From Molanna angustata (lineage: Eukaryota; Arthropoda; Insecta; Trichoptera; Molannidae): a stretch of DNA of 64,000 nucleotides. Both the position numbers and the translations under genes were made by a program. The stretch covers positions 9,074,052 to 9,138,051 of the forward strand of contig OY754973.1 in NCBI GenBank assembly GCA_963576475.1, given 5' to 3'. Below the pieces are notes generated by a model that was given only the letters and a program-made list of their open reading frames with translations, searched no databases and was not told the DNA's origin. Position 1 is the stretch's first letter. Every line of letters starts with the position of its first letter. Of the stretch, positions 1 to 10,737 are shown piece by piece.

Positions 1-150
1 TTGTGTTTTCAGTCTGGATCTGTGAGACGATTAATATCGTTAGTTTCCATAATGTGGAAACTTGTTATTGGGTGCGTGTTAAATTAATATTTGACATAGT
101 ACCTGTTAGTTGCCCGAGAAGCAATATTAAATAAATAAATAAATATTAAT
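1..150 (+). mobile_element. SINE C, 3' half (cut by window edge)
   Basis: This matches the 3' body of the tRNA-derived SINE C family. It carries the block 'cagtctggatctgtgagacg', then 'cttgttattgggtgcgtgtt', then 'gttagttgcccgagaagcaa', and ends in an (AAAT)n tail near 130-145. The same blocks occur in reverse complement at 49598-49812 and 51138-51335. The tRNA-like head would lie left of the window. Confidence 0.75.
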
Positions 151-829
151 TAATTTGTTTTTTTTGTTAACAGAGTGGAAATCCATTTTAAAATTAATGA
201 ACCATATATATACATATACCAAAGTATTTTATAACAAATATACCAAAGTATATTCCAAAGTTTTTTTTCCCCCAAATTCGATAACAATGACCGAACGTTT
301 ATTATAAAGGTTTATAATGAAACTGTTAATGTTTTTGTGTTGGATGATTTTTGTTAAAATTGGTTTTAATTTCATTTTATCCCTTGAAAATGCCGACTCA
401 CCTGGGCGAAACGTTCGGTCATTATTACCCATTTTTTAAACAAATAGCGGGCTTAATTCCAACCGCTTTAAAAGTAATCAAACTCTAAATAGCCAAAAAA
501 AAGGTGCCATTACATATTGACTATTTTTTTTTACGTAATCATTGACGTGGAGACCTCTCAGGCCCCTAACTTTATGTCATGTTATGTTCCCGATATCTTT
601 TAACTTTGAAACGCAGTCCTCAAAATGTATCCAAGAAGACACTGAGCTGAGTCAAAATCACTATACCTAACTAAGCAAAACCAATCTTGAACTTTATAAA
701 ACATGTGTATTATCATCGATAGTGGTTGAATGTTTTCTTGCGGATGAAGCAATTGGTTCCATTACAACAAACTTTTGAAAAAAAAGAAGATATCTGAACC
801 TAAGTAATTTAAAAAAACACTTGACGTGG
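151..829. other. AT-rich unassigned DNA with a 15-bp inverted repeat
   Basis: I see no supportable gene. The only structure is a perfect 15-bp inverted repeat, AATGACCGAACGTTT at 286-300 and its complement at 409-423. It bounds a ~138-bp AT-rich stretch that may be a decayed fold-back element. Confidence 0.5.
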
Positions 830-945
830 AGATGAATATACAACCACAGACTTTCCCCAAACTAAGCGGTAATGCTTGTGCTATAGGTGAACGAAATCGG
901 TCGTGGCAGGATTCGAACTCGCAAACACTCTGCCACCACTCATCT
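830..945 (-). mobile_element. SINE B, minus strand
   Basis: tRNA-derived SINE. Read on the minus strand it has a pol III box-B-like GAGTTCGAATCCTGCCACGA followed by the family block 'gatttcgttcacctata' and the distal 'gcttagtttggg'. Copies at 34339-34475 and 57098-57255 share the same order. The 5' (tRNA head) end is truncated or diverged near 945. Confidence 0.75.
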
Positions 946-1224
946 AATTAGAAGACACTATAAGAATCTTGTGGTTTGCTTGCTGAGTAGAGGAGTTATT
1001 ACTTTCATTAGGCCTTCGTGCCCCCCACGTCAACAGATAAAGGCAAAGAAAAAATAATCTTATAAAAAAAGGAACAAAACGATAAGACAAAAAACGCGAT
1101 AAGTAGAGAAGAAGCGGAAAATATAACTATTCAAAATATTTTATCGGTTAAATAAAAATATTATATCGGTTAAATTAAAAGAAACAATCAGTGTTTTATT
1201 TATTTAACTTTTTCGACATAATAT

Positions 1225-1300
1225 AAACAAATATAATGCACACTGGCGGGCTTATTGCCATAAGGCAATTTCTTCCAACCAACCAGATTACAGAGTGACA
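1225..1300 (-). mobile_element. LINE-K 3' UTR fragment
   Basis: The minus strand reads GGTTGGTTGGAAGAAATTGCC, with TTGCCATAAGGCAA (plus strand, 1255-1268) forming the conserved hairpin, then 'aataagcccgccagtgtgca'. This is the recurring end of LINE-K, seen directly downstream of a decayed LINE ORF at 39800-40075. Only the terminal part is present. Confidence 0.7.
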
Positions 1301-1495
1301 GAATTATACATGTTCATCAACAAAAAATGAGAACTACAAAAGAAAATGAAGGCTACAAAGGGTTTATTGTTATTTATGTACCAAACTTTCCGTTACTATT
1401 TTTTTCAGTTTCGTCGCAATAAATATAAAAAATACGATATTCAAAAAAAAAATCATTTTTATGCATACTCGTAAGTTCTAATACAAAAAAAGTAT

Positions 1496-1731
1496 ACAAG
1501 GCTGATAAAAGAGGAATGAAAAGTAGAGGTCGGCCAAGAAAGAGTTGGCACGATCACATAAATGGGATTTTGAAAGATGGAGATGTTAGAAGTAAGAATA
1601 ATAGAAGAGCGTGTATGAGACGATGTATGGACGTGAATGAAGCGAGGAATGTATGTCAAGAGAGAGGAGTCTGGCGTTCGGTTCTCTCTGCCTACCCCAA
1701 ATAGGGAAATGGCGTGATGGTATGGTATGGT
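1496..1731 (+). pseudogene. LINE-D (RTE-like) ORF C-terminal end
   Basis: The plus strand encodes the last ~65 residues of an RTE-like LINE polyprotein: basic segment SRGRPRKSWHDHINGILKDG, then RRACMRRCMDVNEAR and a WRSVLSAYP end. Colinear copies lie at 36470-36870 (+) and 61024-61480 (-). It ends in 'ggcgtgatggtatggtatgg', the family's microsatellite tail. It is a 5'-truncated dead copy with no RT domain. Confidence 0.8.
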
Positions 1732-1734
1732 AAG

Positions 1735-3000
1735 TTCTAATACGTAAATTGAAATTAATCTTTTATGTTGATCAACCCCAGGTGGCGTGTTCGACAATAA
1801 GAAGGTATATTTTGTGGAGTCTTTGCGTTGAGACACAGAAGTTAAACATTCTTATACTGCTGCTGGATGGTAGGTGGGTGGTACCTGTGTTCAATGTGGG
1901 GTGGGAGGGGAGTATGAATTAAGTGAACAGCGTCATCTTTAGCGGGGGTGAAGGATTTTTACTTCACTAAAACTGTATCATACAATTCATCCTGGATGAA
2001 AACTTTAAACTTCGCTGTCGTTTAATTGCATAAATTGAATTTTCTTTCCTTTTTTTTCTTAGGTACTTACATAATTTATTTTTTTACTTTCAGGTATCTG
2101 GTTAGTTGAAAGGAATTGAGATTGATGAGCAATTTAAGGTTTTGCAGATCCGGTTTTTGTTCTGAGTCTTGCATACATAGTCTTAGTTGTGTCTTAATCT
2201 TCGTCTGTCATGGCCAGTTTTGATAATCATCTTTCAATTTCTAAGATAATAATTAAGAAAACAACAGTCTTTAAATAATGGAGAGTCTTTTTTGAAACTC
2301 GGAAAACCAAAAAAATACTGACAGAAAATTTTCAATGATGGGTATTTTATATCTTAAGAAGGTAGGAACTTCAAATTTAAAAAGACTTTCGAATTCATGA
2401 ATTTTTGAAGCACGTAAGGTTTAGTTTCGTTCCATACTCCACTCTATAGATCAGCGGCCTGATTGTCGAAACTACATACATTACAAATCATATTCTTATT
2501 CACGTTTGGACCTATGTACCTTGCGGCCACACTTATCGTAAAATCTATAAATATTACGATAATCGTACATTCTTTATTTTCTATAATAAATGTTGGTTCT
2601 AAGCAAAAATTCTAGTTGGATTTGAAGTTCAAGAGTAGGTAAGGCCTCAGGCCTGAAAATAATATGTCTTTAGGTTCATTGTTCATCCAAGATGAAGAGT
2701 TTGAGTGGCAATTGAACAAAGTGACTGTGTCTTTTTGGTGAATTCCCACCTTCAGTATCTGGCACGAGTGGGCTGAGTAAACGAGGTATGTAAATATATA
2801 TTTCTAGAAACTGAACTAAACAGCAGTTTCACTTTTCATGAAAGATTGCTCATTACTCAAAGGGCTCCAGAGCTTGTAGCTAGTATACCTACTGTTTTAT
2901 TTGATTATCTATCTATGTATAATCTTATATTATTTGACAGTAAATATTGACTAATTGAACATACCTATATGTTTTGTATTCCTGCTTGATGTCGTCTTTG
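1735..3000. other. Unassigned AT-rich DNA
   Basis: I see no convincing coding region or repeat-family match inside the window. A GC-richer patch near 1850-1950 (ggtgggtggtacc, gtggggtgggagggg) has no recognisable identity. Confidence 0.4.
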
Positions 3001-3002
3001 TA

Positions 3003-4478
3003 TCACTTACTTACTTACTTATCGAGTCCGGAACTCAGATTTTGCCACTCCAATGTGTGGCGGCGGAAATCGCCCTGTCGGTAAGTTTAATCAGGTCGTC
3101 CATGTGGCAACCCTCGTTCAATTCTGGGCAGGACAGCAGATGGTCGTCATCCTGCACTGCCCCACAATCACAGAAGGTATCATCCTCCGTCGAGAAGCCC
3201 CACCTGTGCAGGTTGCTCTTGCAGCCACTCACACCCACCCTCAGCCTGTTCAGTGTCTTCCATATTGGGAATGGCAGGCAGTGCGCCATATTCGCCTTCT
3301 CGCTTGTGTCCATCCATGCAGAGATTGGGTCGTCCGTCCACAACTCCTCTCGGCGTTGCTTCTGGGAGGTCTGCAGGTCGGCTGTGGACTTTAGGAAGCT
3401 ATTCCTTGACTTGAGGCGAGGGTTTGGTGCTTTATGTTCATAGAGTGGGTGTCTTGGGTCGTGTATCTGCTTATGCCTCTCCGCATCTGCTGCCACTCTT
3501 CTTCTGATGTTAGGGGGTGCTATGCCTATTATGGGATACAATTTGTTTTTGGCTGTGGGTCTAAGACATCCTGATATAATTCGTGCCATTTCATTAACTG
3601 CAACATCCACTTGGTTGGCATGAGCTGATCCAAACCATACAGGGCAAGCATATTCGGCGGCAGAGAGGCACAGTCCCAGAGCAGAAGTGCGCAAGAGCTC
3701 AGGGCATGCTCCCCAAGTTGATCCGACAAGCTTTCTCAAGATATTATTTCTGGCGGAGACCTTCTGTTTCGTGTTTAGGCAGTGCTGCTTGTAAGTCAGA
3801 GATCGATCCAGTGTCACTCCCAGATACTTTGGTGCGTGGCAGTTTTCGAGTTCCTCATTTCTCCAGTTGACTCGTAACCCTCGACCCGCCTCTCTATTTT
3901 TCAAGTGGAAGGCGCATAGTTGTGTTTTTTTGGGGTTGGGTTTTAGGTGGTTTGCATCGTAGTATTCACCCAATTCAGTGAGTGTTGACGTAAGTCTATC
4001 CTCTACCTCATGAAATGATTTCCCCTGTGCTGCCACGGCGGTGTCATCGGCATATATGAATTGGCGTGTTCTGTTTGGTCTTGGTTGATCATTTGTATAT
4101 ATGTTAAACAGTAGAGGCGCTAAGACACTACCCTGAGGAAGTCCATTCTTCTGCATCCTCCAGCGGCTGTCCTTCCCCTGCAGCGTGACATAGAACCGTC
4201 TATTGCTCAACAAAGTTCCAATTACTGAGGTGAGTTTGAAGTCTCTCGAGATCCCGTATACTTTGTGTAACAATTTCCTGTGATTGACTGTATCATAGGC
4301 AGCAGTTAGGTCAATGAACGCTACTCCTGTAATTTTGCCTTCCTCGAAACCGTCCTCGATGTGCTGTGTCAAGTTAAGGATTTGTCCCGTACATGATTTC
4401 CCAGGCCTAAACCCTGCTTGTTCGTTTGTATCACTGCTGATAGTCTAGATTCTAGCGTGTGCAGAAAATTTTATGTAT
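3003..4478 (-). pseudogene. 5'-truncated Jockey/CR1-group LINE, reverse transcriptase ORF
   Basis: The minus strand holds a long open frame from about 4444 to the TGA at 3037-3035. Seen directly: an RT finger segment EQAGFRPGKSC (just upstream of 4372), then FIDLTAAYDTV (motif A), GLPQGSVLAPLLFN (motif B) and YADDTAV (motif C) at residues 19-29, 77-90 and 107-113 counted from 4372. A C-terminal Cys/His segment CDCGAVQDDDHLLSCP follows. In the family this ORF copies LINE RNA by target-primed reverse transcription. Residues like LESRLSAVI are readable in another frame up to ~4474, so a frameshift sits near 4440. The endonuclease domain is missing (5' truncation). A (TAAG)n tail at 3003-3021 marks the 3' end. 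The copy is dead, but the RT core is open. Clade assignment within Jockey/CR1/Daphne-like groups is not certain. Confidence 0.88.
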
Positions 4479-4984
4479 TCCTATATATTTCTTTTGACAT
4501 TGGGACAAGTTGAAAGCAAAGAGTTTAGAGAGGTGCCAGTAAAATTCCTATTTATTTATAAAGCCGTATTTTTTCAGATTTCCCATTGCCTTACATTACA
4601 AGAAGTGTTATAATTGAAACGCGTGTAGTTATATAATATATTCGTCCTTTTTCTCATGACTGAGGATAGCGGCTGTAGTTCGTCGCCACATGTATGCCAT
4701 TATGGCCCGCCTCCATGCCAATCTGTTTTGGGCTGAACGCAGAGCACCAGTAACCAAAGACCCCATTGTGGACAATGTAGATTGTGTAGTTATATTATTT
4801 CATATTCCTGTAAGAATAAGTTCCTGTAGATACCAATAAAATTAGTGGTCTTGTAATTTTTTTGATTAATGACTATGTTCATACAGTTTATCGTTGATTA
4901 TTTTCTGTTGGTCTGCATTTCGCGTGATCTTTTTAAGCCTTTTTTTATCAGCATCAGTTACGTAGTCTTCGATATGGCTGAACA
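4479..4984. other. Unassigned DNA with a GC-richer patch
   Basis: A patch at about 4660-4770 ('cggctgtagttcgtcgccac', 'atggcccgcctccatgccaa') is compositionally unlike its AT-rich surroundings. It has no open frame of useful length and may be an old transposon fragment. Confidence 0.3.
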
Positions 4985-5120
4985 TCTTATCATCATCATA
5001 TTAACCATCTTTTGTCAAGTTATGGGCATAGGTTTCCCCTGAAGCTTCCATAGCTCTATATCCTAGGTAAACCGCATCCAACCGCCTGCAGTAGGTAACT
5101 CGTCTTATATCGTCTTACGT
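4985..5120 (-). mobile_element. Probable RTE-like LINE (LINE-W) 3' end remnant
   Basis: It begins with 'cttatcatcatcatatt', the complement of a (GAT)n tail. It continues 'ttatgggcataggtttcccc...cttccatagc', which resembles the 3'-terminal coding segment of the RTE-like element at 48965-49560 ('gagcataggcacaacgc'). It is heavily decayed and has no open frame. Confidence 0.4.
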
Positions 5121-7175
5121 TTTACCACTTTTTTTCTTATTTTTTTATTTTTGTATATAAACTTTTTGAATATTAACCTGGGATCGAGTTCATGTCAAGG
5201 TTAAACTCGTGGAATAAAACAGTGCTCCTTGTATTTTTTTATATAAATAAATAAATTTCATAAAATTTTATTCGCCTATAGGAAGGTGAACACATCATAA
5301 AGTGTTGTATCTACCCGTAAAGAAAAATCACGTCAAAGATTAAACCGTAACAATTTCATCCCTTTTAAACAAGTTGTTTTATTTACTCCAGTTAACCCGT
5401 ATTCCCAACATCCCTTAAGTAACACACCAGCCCCCATACACACCCTCGACTCCTTGCTCTGCGGACCTATCTTCTGCGTTATTTATCGTCGCCAAAAGGT
5501 GAGGAACGTAGAGAGAGAGTGGTGAGGACGAGGTAAAGCAGAAGAAGAAGAAAGGTTTACAGAATGTAAATTGAGTTTCACGTTGAATTAAATGCGGGCT
5601 CAGGAAATCATAGGATGGGATGGGGCGTCTAAGAGGTCTGCTTAGTGACTACATCAAATATATTGAAGCTATTCAGAATATTGTAAAGCTGTGTTCAGGA
5701 AACAAATTAGGTAGGTGCAGTCAAATTTGATACGATTTTCGTCTGTTTTCTTAATTTATACGTTTTGATCAGGAAACGTAAAAATTATCATGTACAAACC
5801 TCATTTGATATCATCGCATGAAATGACAATGTTTTTTTTATATGATCCTATTTAATTGAATTAAAGTTTCTCAATTGAAATTCTTATTAAATTTGAATAG
5901 TAAATTAAATTAATAGATTAAATATATTAAAAAAATATCAAAAGTTTCACGAACATTTCCGAGCAAATTCCTTTTTGCTTTATAATATTGTTTGAAAACT
6001 AATCCAACGGATCGTAATAAATTATTATTTATCATATTCCTCATTTATCAGACATGGTGCTGAACTGCTACTTTTTTATTATAATAAAGATTGATCGTAT
6101 AATTTTAAAGTGGATTTTCCTTTAAAGTGGAATAGATTGTCTCAAAATGTCGCTATACTACGTATCGACTCTAATGATTCGTGGTCATTGACATTTGAAA
6201 AATCTTTAACAATTCTACAATTATACATTAATACCGATGATTAATATAATTTTTTTCGATCAATCTAAAATTTCTAAATTACGGCTAAACGATTTTGGAA
6301 TAATGCCAGTGGCTGACATAATGAACGATGATATAATTATTTTACGAGAATGCCCAAGTCTCCTAAAGCGGTGTATTTTCAAATATTTTCAATAAATGAT
6401 TTGGAATAGCCACGTCGCAAATGTATGTATATTATTTTTTTTTATTTTATCATGCATAATTATATCGGGTCTGTTATGTTCAATTGATCGGTCCTAAAAT
6501 ATTGTTTTAACGTAATAAATTAAAATATTATTATTTTTTAAAACTGAAATCAGTTCATATTCATAATGTGGATTTATGTTTATCGCGTCAATTAATTCAT
6601 ATTTCATAGCTAAATTTTTATGTATTTATAACTTTATTTTTATTTATTATTTTGCTACTTGGTTATGTCTAAATGAATATTGTCATTGTACTAGGGAAGA
6701 ACAGTCCGATATTATAATATGCGCGATTATTTCCGGAAAATATATTATTAATTGATTTATATAAATTTATATTTGGTGTAGGTATAAAAACATTTTTTAT
6801 TTATTCACTGTCATAAGACGGCGTACTTTATACACCACAAATTTCACAGTTTTACTTTTTATCTAAATATCGGATAAATAATATAAAAATTCTGGTTCGG
6901 TTCAGGAAGCACGTTGTAAAATCGAGGTGCCTACACCTTTTCAAGTATCTTAAAGAATCTGTTTCGGAATGAAGATGAGCTGAGAGAAAGATTGCATAAA
7001 TAATTTATTATCCCTCTCCTAAAGGGTGATTGAAGAAGGGATTGGAGTTGGATATTTGAGGTGGAAGTGTTCAACGACTCGGTAATCTTTGTGGGAAAAT
7101 CAGTACCAAAAATATTCAATCATTTTCTACGAGGAAACAACGACTCTGCAGTCTATTTATACTCTTTTTTTTAAA
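5121..7175. other. Unassigned AT-rich DNA
   Basis: This is about 2 kb with no gene, RNA gene or window-internal repeat that I can support. Composition is very AT-rich, with many A/T runs. Confidence 0.45.
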
Positions 7176-7179
7176 CCAT

Positions 7180-7268
7180 CATGGCAACAACAACAATGTG
7201 AGGTAACCGGCGACAGGTGCCTTTATACACACACTAGTCTAGTCTCACCTAGAAAGGCAGTTGAAGGT
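7180..7268 (+). repeat. Repeat E, partial copy
   Basis: It shares 'gtgaggtaaccggcgacagg', 'cacacactagtctagtctca' and 'cctagaaaggca' with the fuller copies at 7370-7640 and 37660-37960. An internal deletion joins the start of the repeat to its middle. Confidence 0.6.
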
Positions 7269-7369
7269 TAGTTATTGTCATTTGAAAATCATGAACAATT
7301 AAAGAAACGATGAAATAAATAATTATCTAGAATTGTTTTCATTTCGGAATGCGCATAAATCAAACATAA

Positions 7370-7640
7370 TATCACGGCATATCACACAATGTGGGGTAAC
7401 CAGCGAGAAGTGTGCGGGTGTATATTATCTTAACAAGGGAAGCACAATACATGCGTGTATATCCAAACTTATAAAAGCAACATTCTGAATTGGTAGTGAA
7501 CCTAATTGCCTAACTTTGTGGGATGGTATTTTGTCTGATGTATTTTCGATTACCCGGCTCTTACAGGACACTCAAAAATGATGATAATAAAAAATAATGG
7601 AAGCACTATTCTAAGCCGATGCATTACAGAAAATAATTGC
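7370..7640 (+). repeat. Repeat E (unclassified interspersed family)
   Basis: This ~270-bp copy has blocks in the order 'cggcatatcacacaatgtgg', 'ggtaaccagcga', 'aagcacaatacatgcgtgta', 'ttttcgattacccggctctt', 'ggaagcactattctaagccg'. The same order is found at 15535-15790, 22083-22310, 37660-37960 and, inverted, at 58340-58615. No open frame and no clear pol III A/B boxes are visible, so its class is unknown. A LINE 3' UTR or a SINE-like derivative are options. Confidence 0.7.
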
Positions 7641-7875
7641 ACTCTAATACAGAAAATATATTAATGTTTTTTTACTTTATAGTAATGTCCACATACTGTC
7701 AATAAGTAATATCTATTTTTCATCGTACACATATCAAAATGTACTTACCACTTCTGTGCACTTAGTATACAATCTATATACTTATAAAAATATGTAAAAA
7801 CAGGCAAAATATGATTACAGTTTAGCGAAGCATAAGTACTTCTAGATTACCCATTAACCTACGTGAAGATAAATG

Positions 7876-8030
7876 AATGAAGTTGGTTGGGTATCTGACT
7901 GCGGATCCAAAGGTCCCGGGTTCGATTTCCGATGGAGACACAGTTTTTAATGGCAGCTTGTTATTGGGTGCGTGTTAAATAAATATTTGACAAAGTATCT
8001 GTTAGTTGCAAATAATAAATATAAATATTA
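7876..8030 (+). mobile_element. SINE C, near-complete
   Basis: The tRNA-like head reads 'gttggttgggtatctgactg' (box-A region) and GGTCCCGGGTTCGATTTCC (box B). The body follows with 'ggagacacagtttttaat' and 'cttgttattgggtgcgtgtt', ending in an A/T tail. SINEs of this kind are pol III transcribed and copied by LINE machinery. Confidence 0.85.
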
Positions 8031-8213
8031 AAATACTAAATAACTACCTTAATAGTAAGAGAAAATGAAATGTATTTTTAAATTTAAATATAATACAAAA
8101 AATACAATATTATAATATTTTCGGATTAAATAAGAAAAACTTTATATATACATATTTTTGTATAAAACCCAACTTCAAATAGAGTTTCTCGTGTTTTAAA
8201 TTAGTTCACATTA

Positions 8214-8425
8214 AGAAATAAATAAATAACACTTCTTTGCACCCTGCGCAAGTTGAGAGTTTATTGCCGTATGGCAATTTCTTCCAACTAACCAGCGTCT
8301 TCAGCCCAGAGAAGCAATATTTGCGTGAGAAATGAATTAAAATAATTTTCTCCTCTGCTGGGAATCGAACCCAGGACGCCCGCACAGAAACCGAACTGCT
8401 TACCAACTGTGCCACGGCGGTCGAC
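8214..8425 (-). mobile_element. SINE A, minus strand, full length
   Basis: Read on the minus strand: tRNA-like head GACCGCCGTGGCACAGTTGG (box A region) and GGGTTCGATTCCCAGC (box B), then 'tttctcacgcaaatattgct', 'ttggaagaaattgccatacg', 'cgcagggtgcaa' and a (TTAT)n tail. It is colinear with 44804-45020. Its 3' third matches the LINE-K tail, including the hairpin at 8264-8277. Confidence 0.9.
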
Positions 8426-8529
8426 AATAGATATATAAAAATAGAAATTGATATAAAAAAAGTTTTAAGGTAGCGTTATTAGTTGTAAATCTTCAGTAAA
8501 TCACTAATAGCTTATTCATGATATAAATT

Positions 8530-8680
8530 ACTGCATGGACGATACTTTGAAAGAAGGAAACAAAGAAGGTATGAGACAATGCATGGATATAAAGGAAGCC
8601 AGGAATATGTGAAAAAATGGAGGAGTATGGCGCTCGGTTCTTTCTGCTGACCCCGTAAAAGACGTGGCATGATGGTTTGT
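8530..8680 (+). pseudogene. LINE-D 3' end, decayed
   Basis: 'atgagacaatgcatggatat' and 'ggagtatggcgctcggttct' match the LINE-D C-terminal coding segment (MRRCMD..., WRSVL). An in-frame stop and indels are present. It ends at 'gtggcatgatggtttgtata'. Confidence 0.7.
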
Positions 8681-8697
8681 ATAAATCATTGTACATA

Positions 8698-8785
8698 TAT
8701 ACTATCACGCCATGTCCCTGTTATCGGGGCAGGCAGAGAGGATCGGGTGCCATACATTTGTATTTCCATAAATTCATCCCATCAT
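8698..8785 (-). pseudogene. LINE-D 3' end, opposite orientation
   Basis: 'actatcacgccatgtccctg' and 'ggcaggcagagaggatcggg' are the complement of the LINE-D terminus. Together with 8530-8680 it makes a tail-to-tail pair of LINE-D ends. Confidence 0.65.
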
Positions 8786-8826
8786 TCATATGAAAATTTT
8801 TATCTTTATATTTGTCAATTACTTAA

Positions 8827-9505
8827 GGGGGGGACTGCTGCCAACGAACCTATTTTTCAATTTGATATACCATCATTATTTCTTATCAAATCGTTTTGAA
8901 AAAAATAATTTAGATAGTTTGAATATTAATAAACAAAAATATACCTTAACTTTTTGATAATGTTCTGTATAAATTCTTGTAGAAAAATAATGGTATACCT
9001 CGATTTTCAACGTTTATCTTATATTTTTAATAAACTATAAGGCGTAGAGTAATATATTGGTTTTTAAATTAAAGAAGACAAAAATATCTAGAAAAATATG
9101 ATGTGACGTTGCATTAATGCTTCAGGTTTAGTAAATAAACCTAAAAAACATTTATTTTCCATTCAGCGCCATTGCAAAAGTTTTTTTGGTTTATTTACTT
9201 AACTTGATGCGTTAATACAACGTCATATCATATTTTTCCAGGTATTTTGTTCTTCTTTAATTTATAATAAAAAATATTGCTCTATACCTTATATTTTTTT
9301 AGAAATTTAAGATAAATGTCTAAAATCGGTGTATGCTTATTATTTTCCCACAAGAATATATACAGAACATAATCAAAAAGTTAAGGTATATTTCTCTTTA
9401 TTAATATCCAAACTATCTAGGTTATTTTTTTTCAAAATGATTCGTTTAGTAATAATGATGGTATATCAAATTGAAAAAATAGGTACGTTGGCAGCAGTCA
9501 CCCTC
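8827..9505. mobile_element. 679-bp palindromic TTAA fold-back element
   Basis: Both ends abut TTAA (8823-8826 and 9506-9509). The left end is GGGGGGGACTGCTGCC; the complement of the right end is GAGGGTGACTGCTGCC. The arms stay complementary almost to the centre near 9165: 'caatttgatataccatcatt' (left) against its complement at ~9453-9474, and 'taaggtatatttc' against 'ataccttaac'. TTAA duplication is the hallmark of the piggyBac superfamily, so this is probably a non-autonomous piggyBac-type fold-back. Arms have diverged by small indels. No coding capacity. Confidence 0.8.
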
Positions 9506-9887
9506 TTAAACTTGTAAGCATAGTGAATTGTGATAAATTAATTAGGTAGTTTAAAATATTCCATGAAGTAAACTACATAAACATACCGGGTTCCCAGTCT
9601 TTGTAATATCATTCCAGGTTGTATTAAAAGGAATTATTATTACCAAAGACTCAAAAACGAAATAATACTATGGATCATTGTATCAAATCTACCACTCCAA
9701 CTTTGTGTATGTGTGAGAGGGTGTGTGTGTTATAAAATCAGTTTAATGGTCCCAAATAATACAGAGACAATCTATAGCATACTGGAGAGCGAAAACACTT
9801 ACAGCAACACGTAAGAGAGTGTCGATGGTATGAATATGGATATGTACAATGTACATGTACCCTTCCATTGTACATACATATATATGT

Positions 9888-10165
9888 ACAAACATACCAT
9901 CAAGCTATATCCCTTACGGGGCAAGCAGAGAGAACCGAGCGCCATACTCATCTACTTGCACAAATTCCTAGCTTCCTTTACATCCATGCATCGTCTCATA
10001 CATGCTCGTCGATTATTCAAGCTTCTTATTTATTTATTCATTTATATGTCCTTGTTTCAAAATATCATTCACATGGTCATGCTATCCCTTTCTGGCGCGG
10101 CCCCTGCTATTCACTCCCTTCCATTGTTTTAAATGCTTTGCTTGCTAGTGCCTTTATTGATATTT
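9888..10165 (-). pseudogene. LINE-D 3' end, decayed
   Basis: The complement of 'accatcaagctatatccctt', 'gcagagagaaccgagcgcca', 'catgcatcgtctcatacatg' and 'caaaatatcattcacatggt' matches the LINE-D coding end. A (CATA)-type tail lies at 9870-9900. An AT insertion near 10030 and other indels disrupt the frame. Confidence 0.75.
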
Positions 10166-10474
10166 TCGAACCATTTCTGTAAAAAAATACATGTTTATCA
10201 TAAATAAATAAATAAAAAACAATACAACTTTGTCAATATTCATAATACCTACATAATATTTATTTATTTTCTCTTAGAAAGCTACAGCTATAATCTATTT
10301 ATTTTACATTACATTTAGTGTAGGTATAGAAGTTGAGCCAAAGGTGCTTTCTTCAATTTAAATTATTGATTATACAGTATTTTATTACACAGTTGAAAAA
10401 TTCATAAGAAAATACAAGATAAAATAAAATAAACAAAGATCGATAAAAAAACAGCAAAGTTATGTACAAATACA

Positions 10475-10524
10475 GTAAAAGAGGAGGGGGAGGAGGGGGA
10501 GGAGGGGGAGGAGGGGGAGGAGGG
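10475..10524 (+). repeat. G-rich (GGAGGGGGA)n microsatellite
   Basis: About five tandem units of 'ggaggggga' form an isolated purine-only G-rich tract in AT-rich DNA. Several G4-G5 runs separated by short A/G loops make it G-quadruplex-competent on the plus strand. Confidence 0.85.
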
Positions 10525-10737
10525 ATCTTTAGTGAATGAGGAGGGGATTTTTGGATTGTGTATTAGAGTTTAAGAACATCTTTATCTGTTTTTGGTAATG
10601 TTGTAAAGTGTCATGAAAAATATCTGTATGTTTGAAATGTGTATTATATTCTCGCTGAATTCTAAACATGGGTGAAAAGTATCTGTAATTAGTGTGGCAT
10701 ACTGGTATAATAGTAGATACTTCAATAATAATAAACC

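Noticed and set aside
3003..3021. Target-site duplication of the Jockey/CR1-group LINE
   Set aside because: 'tgtattcct' occurs near both ends (2973 and 4475) but does not abut the element borders on the 3' side, so I do not claim it.
2955..3443. 162-residue plus-strand frame
   Set aside because: It is antisense to the reverse transcriptase ORF at 3003-4478, which has clear RT motifs.
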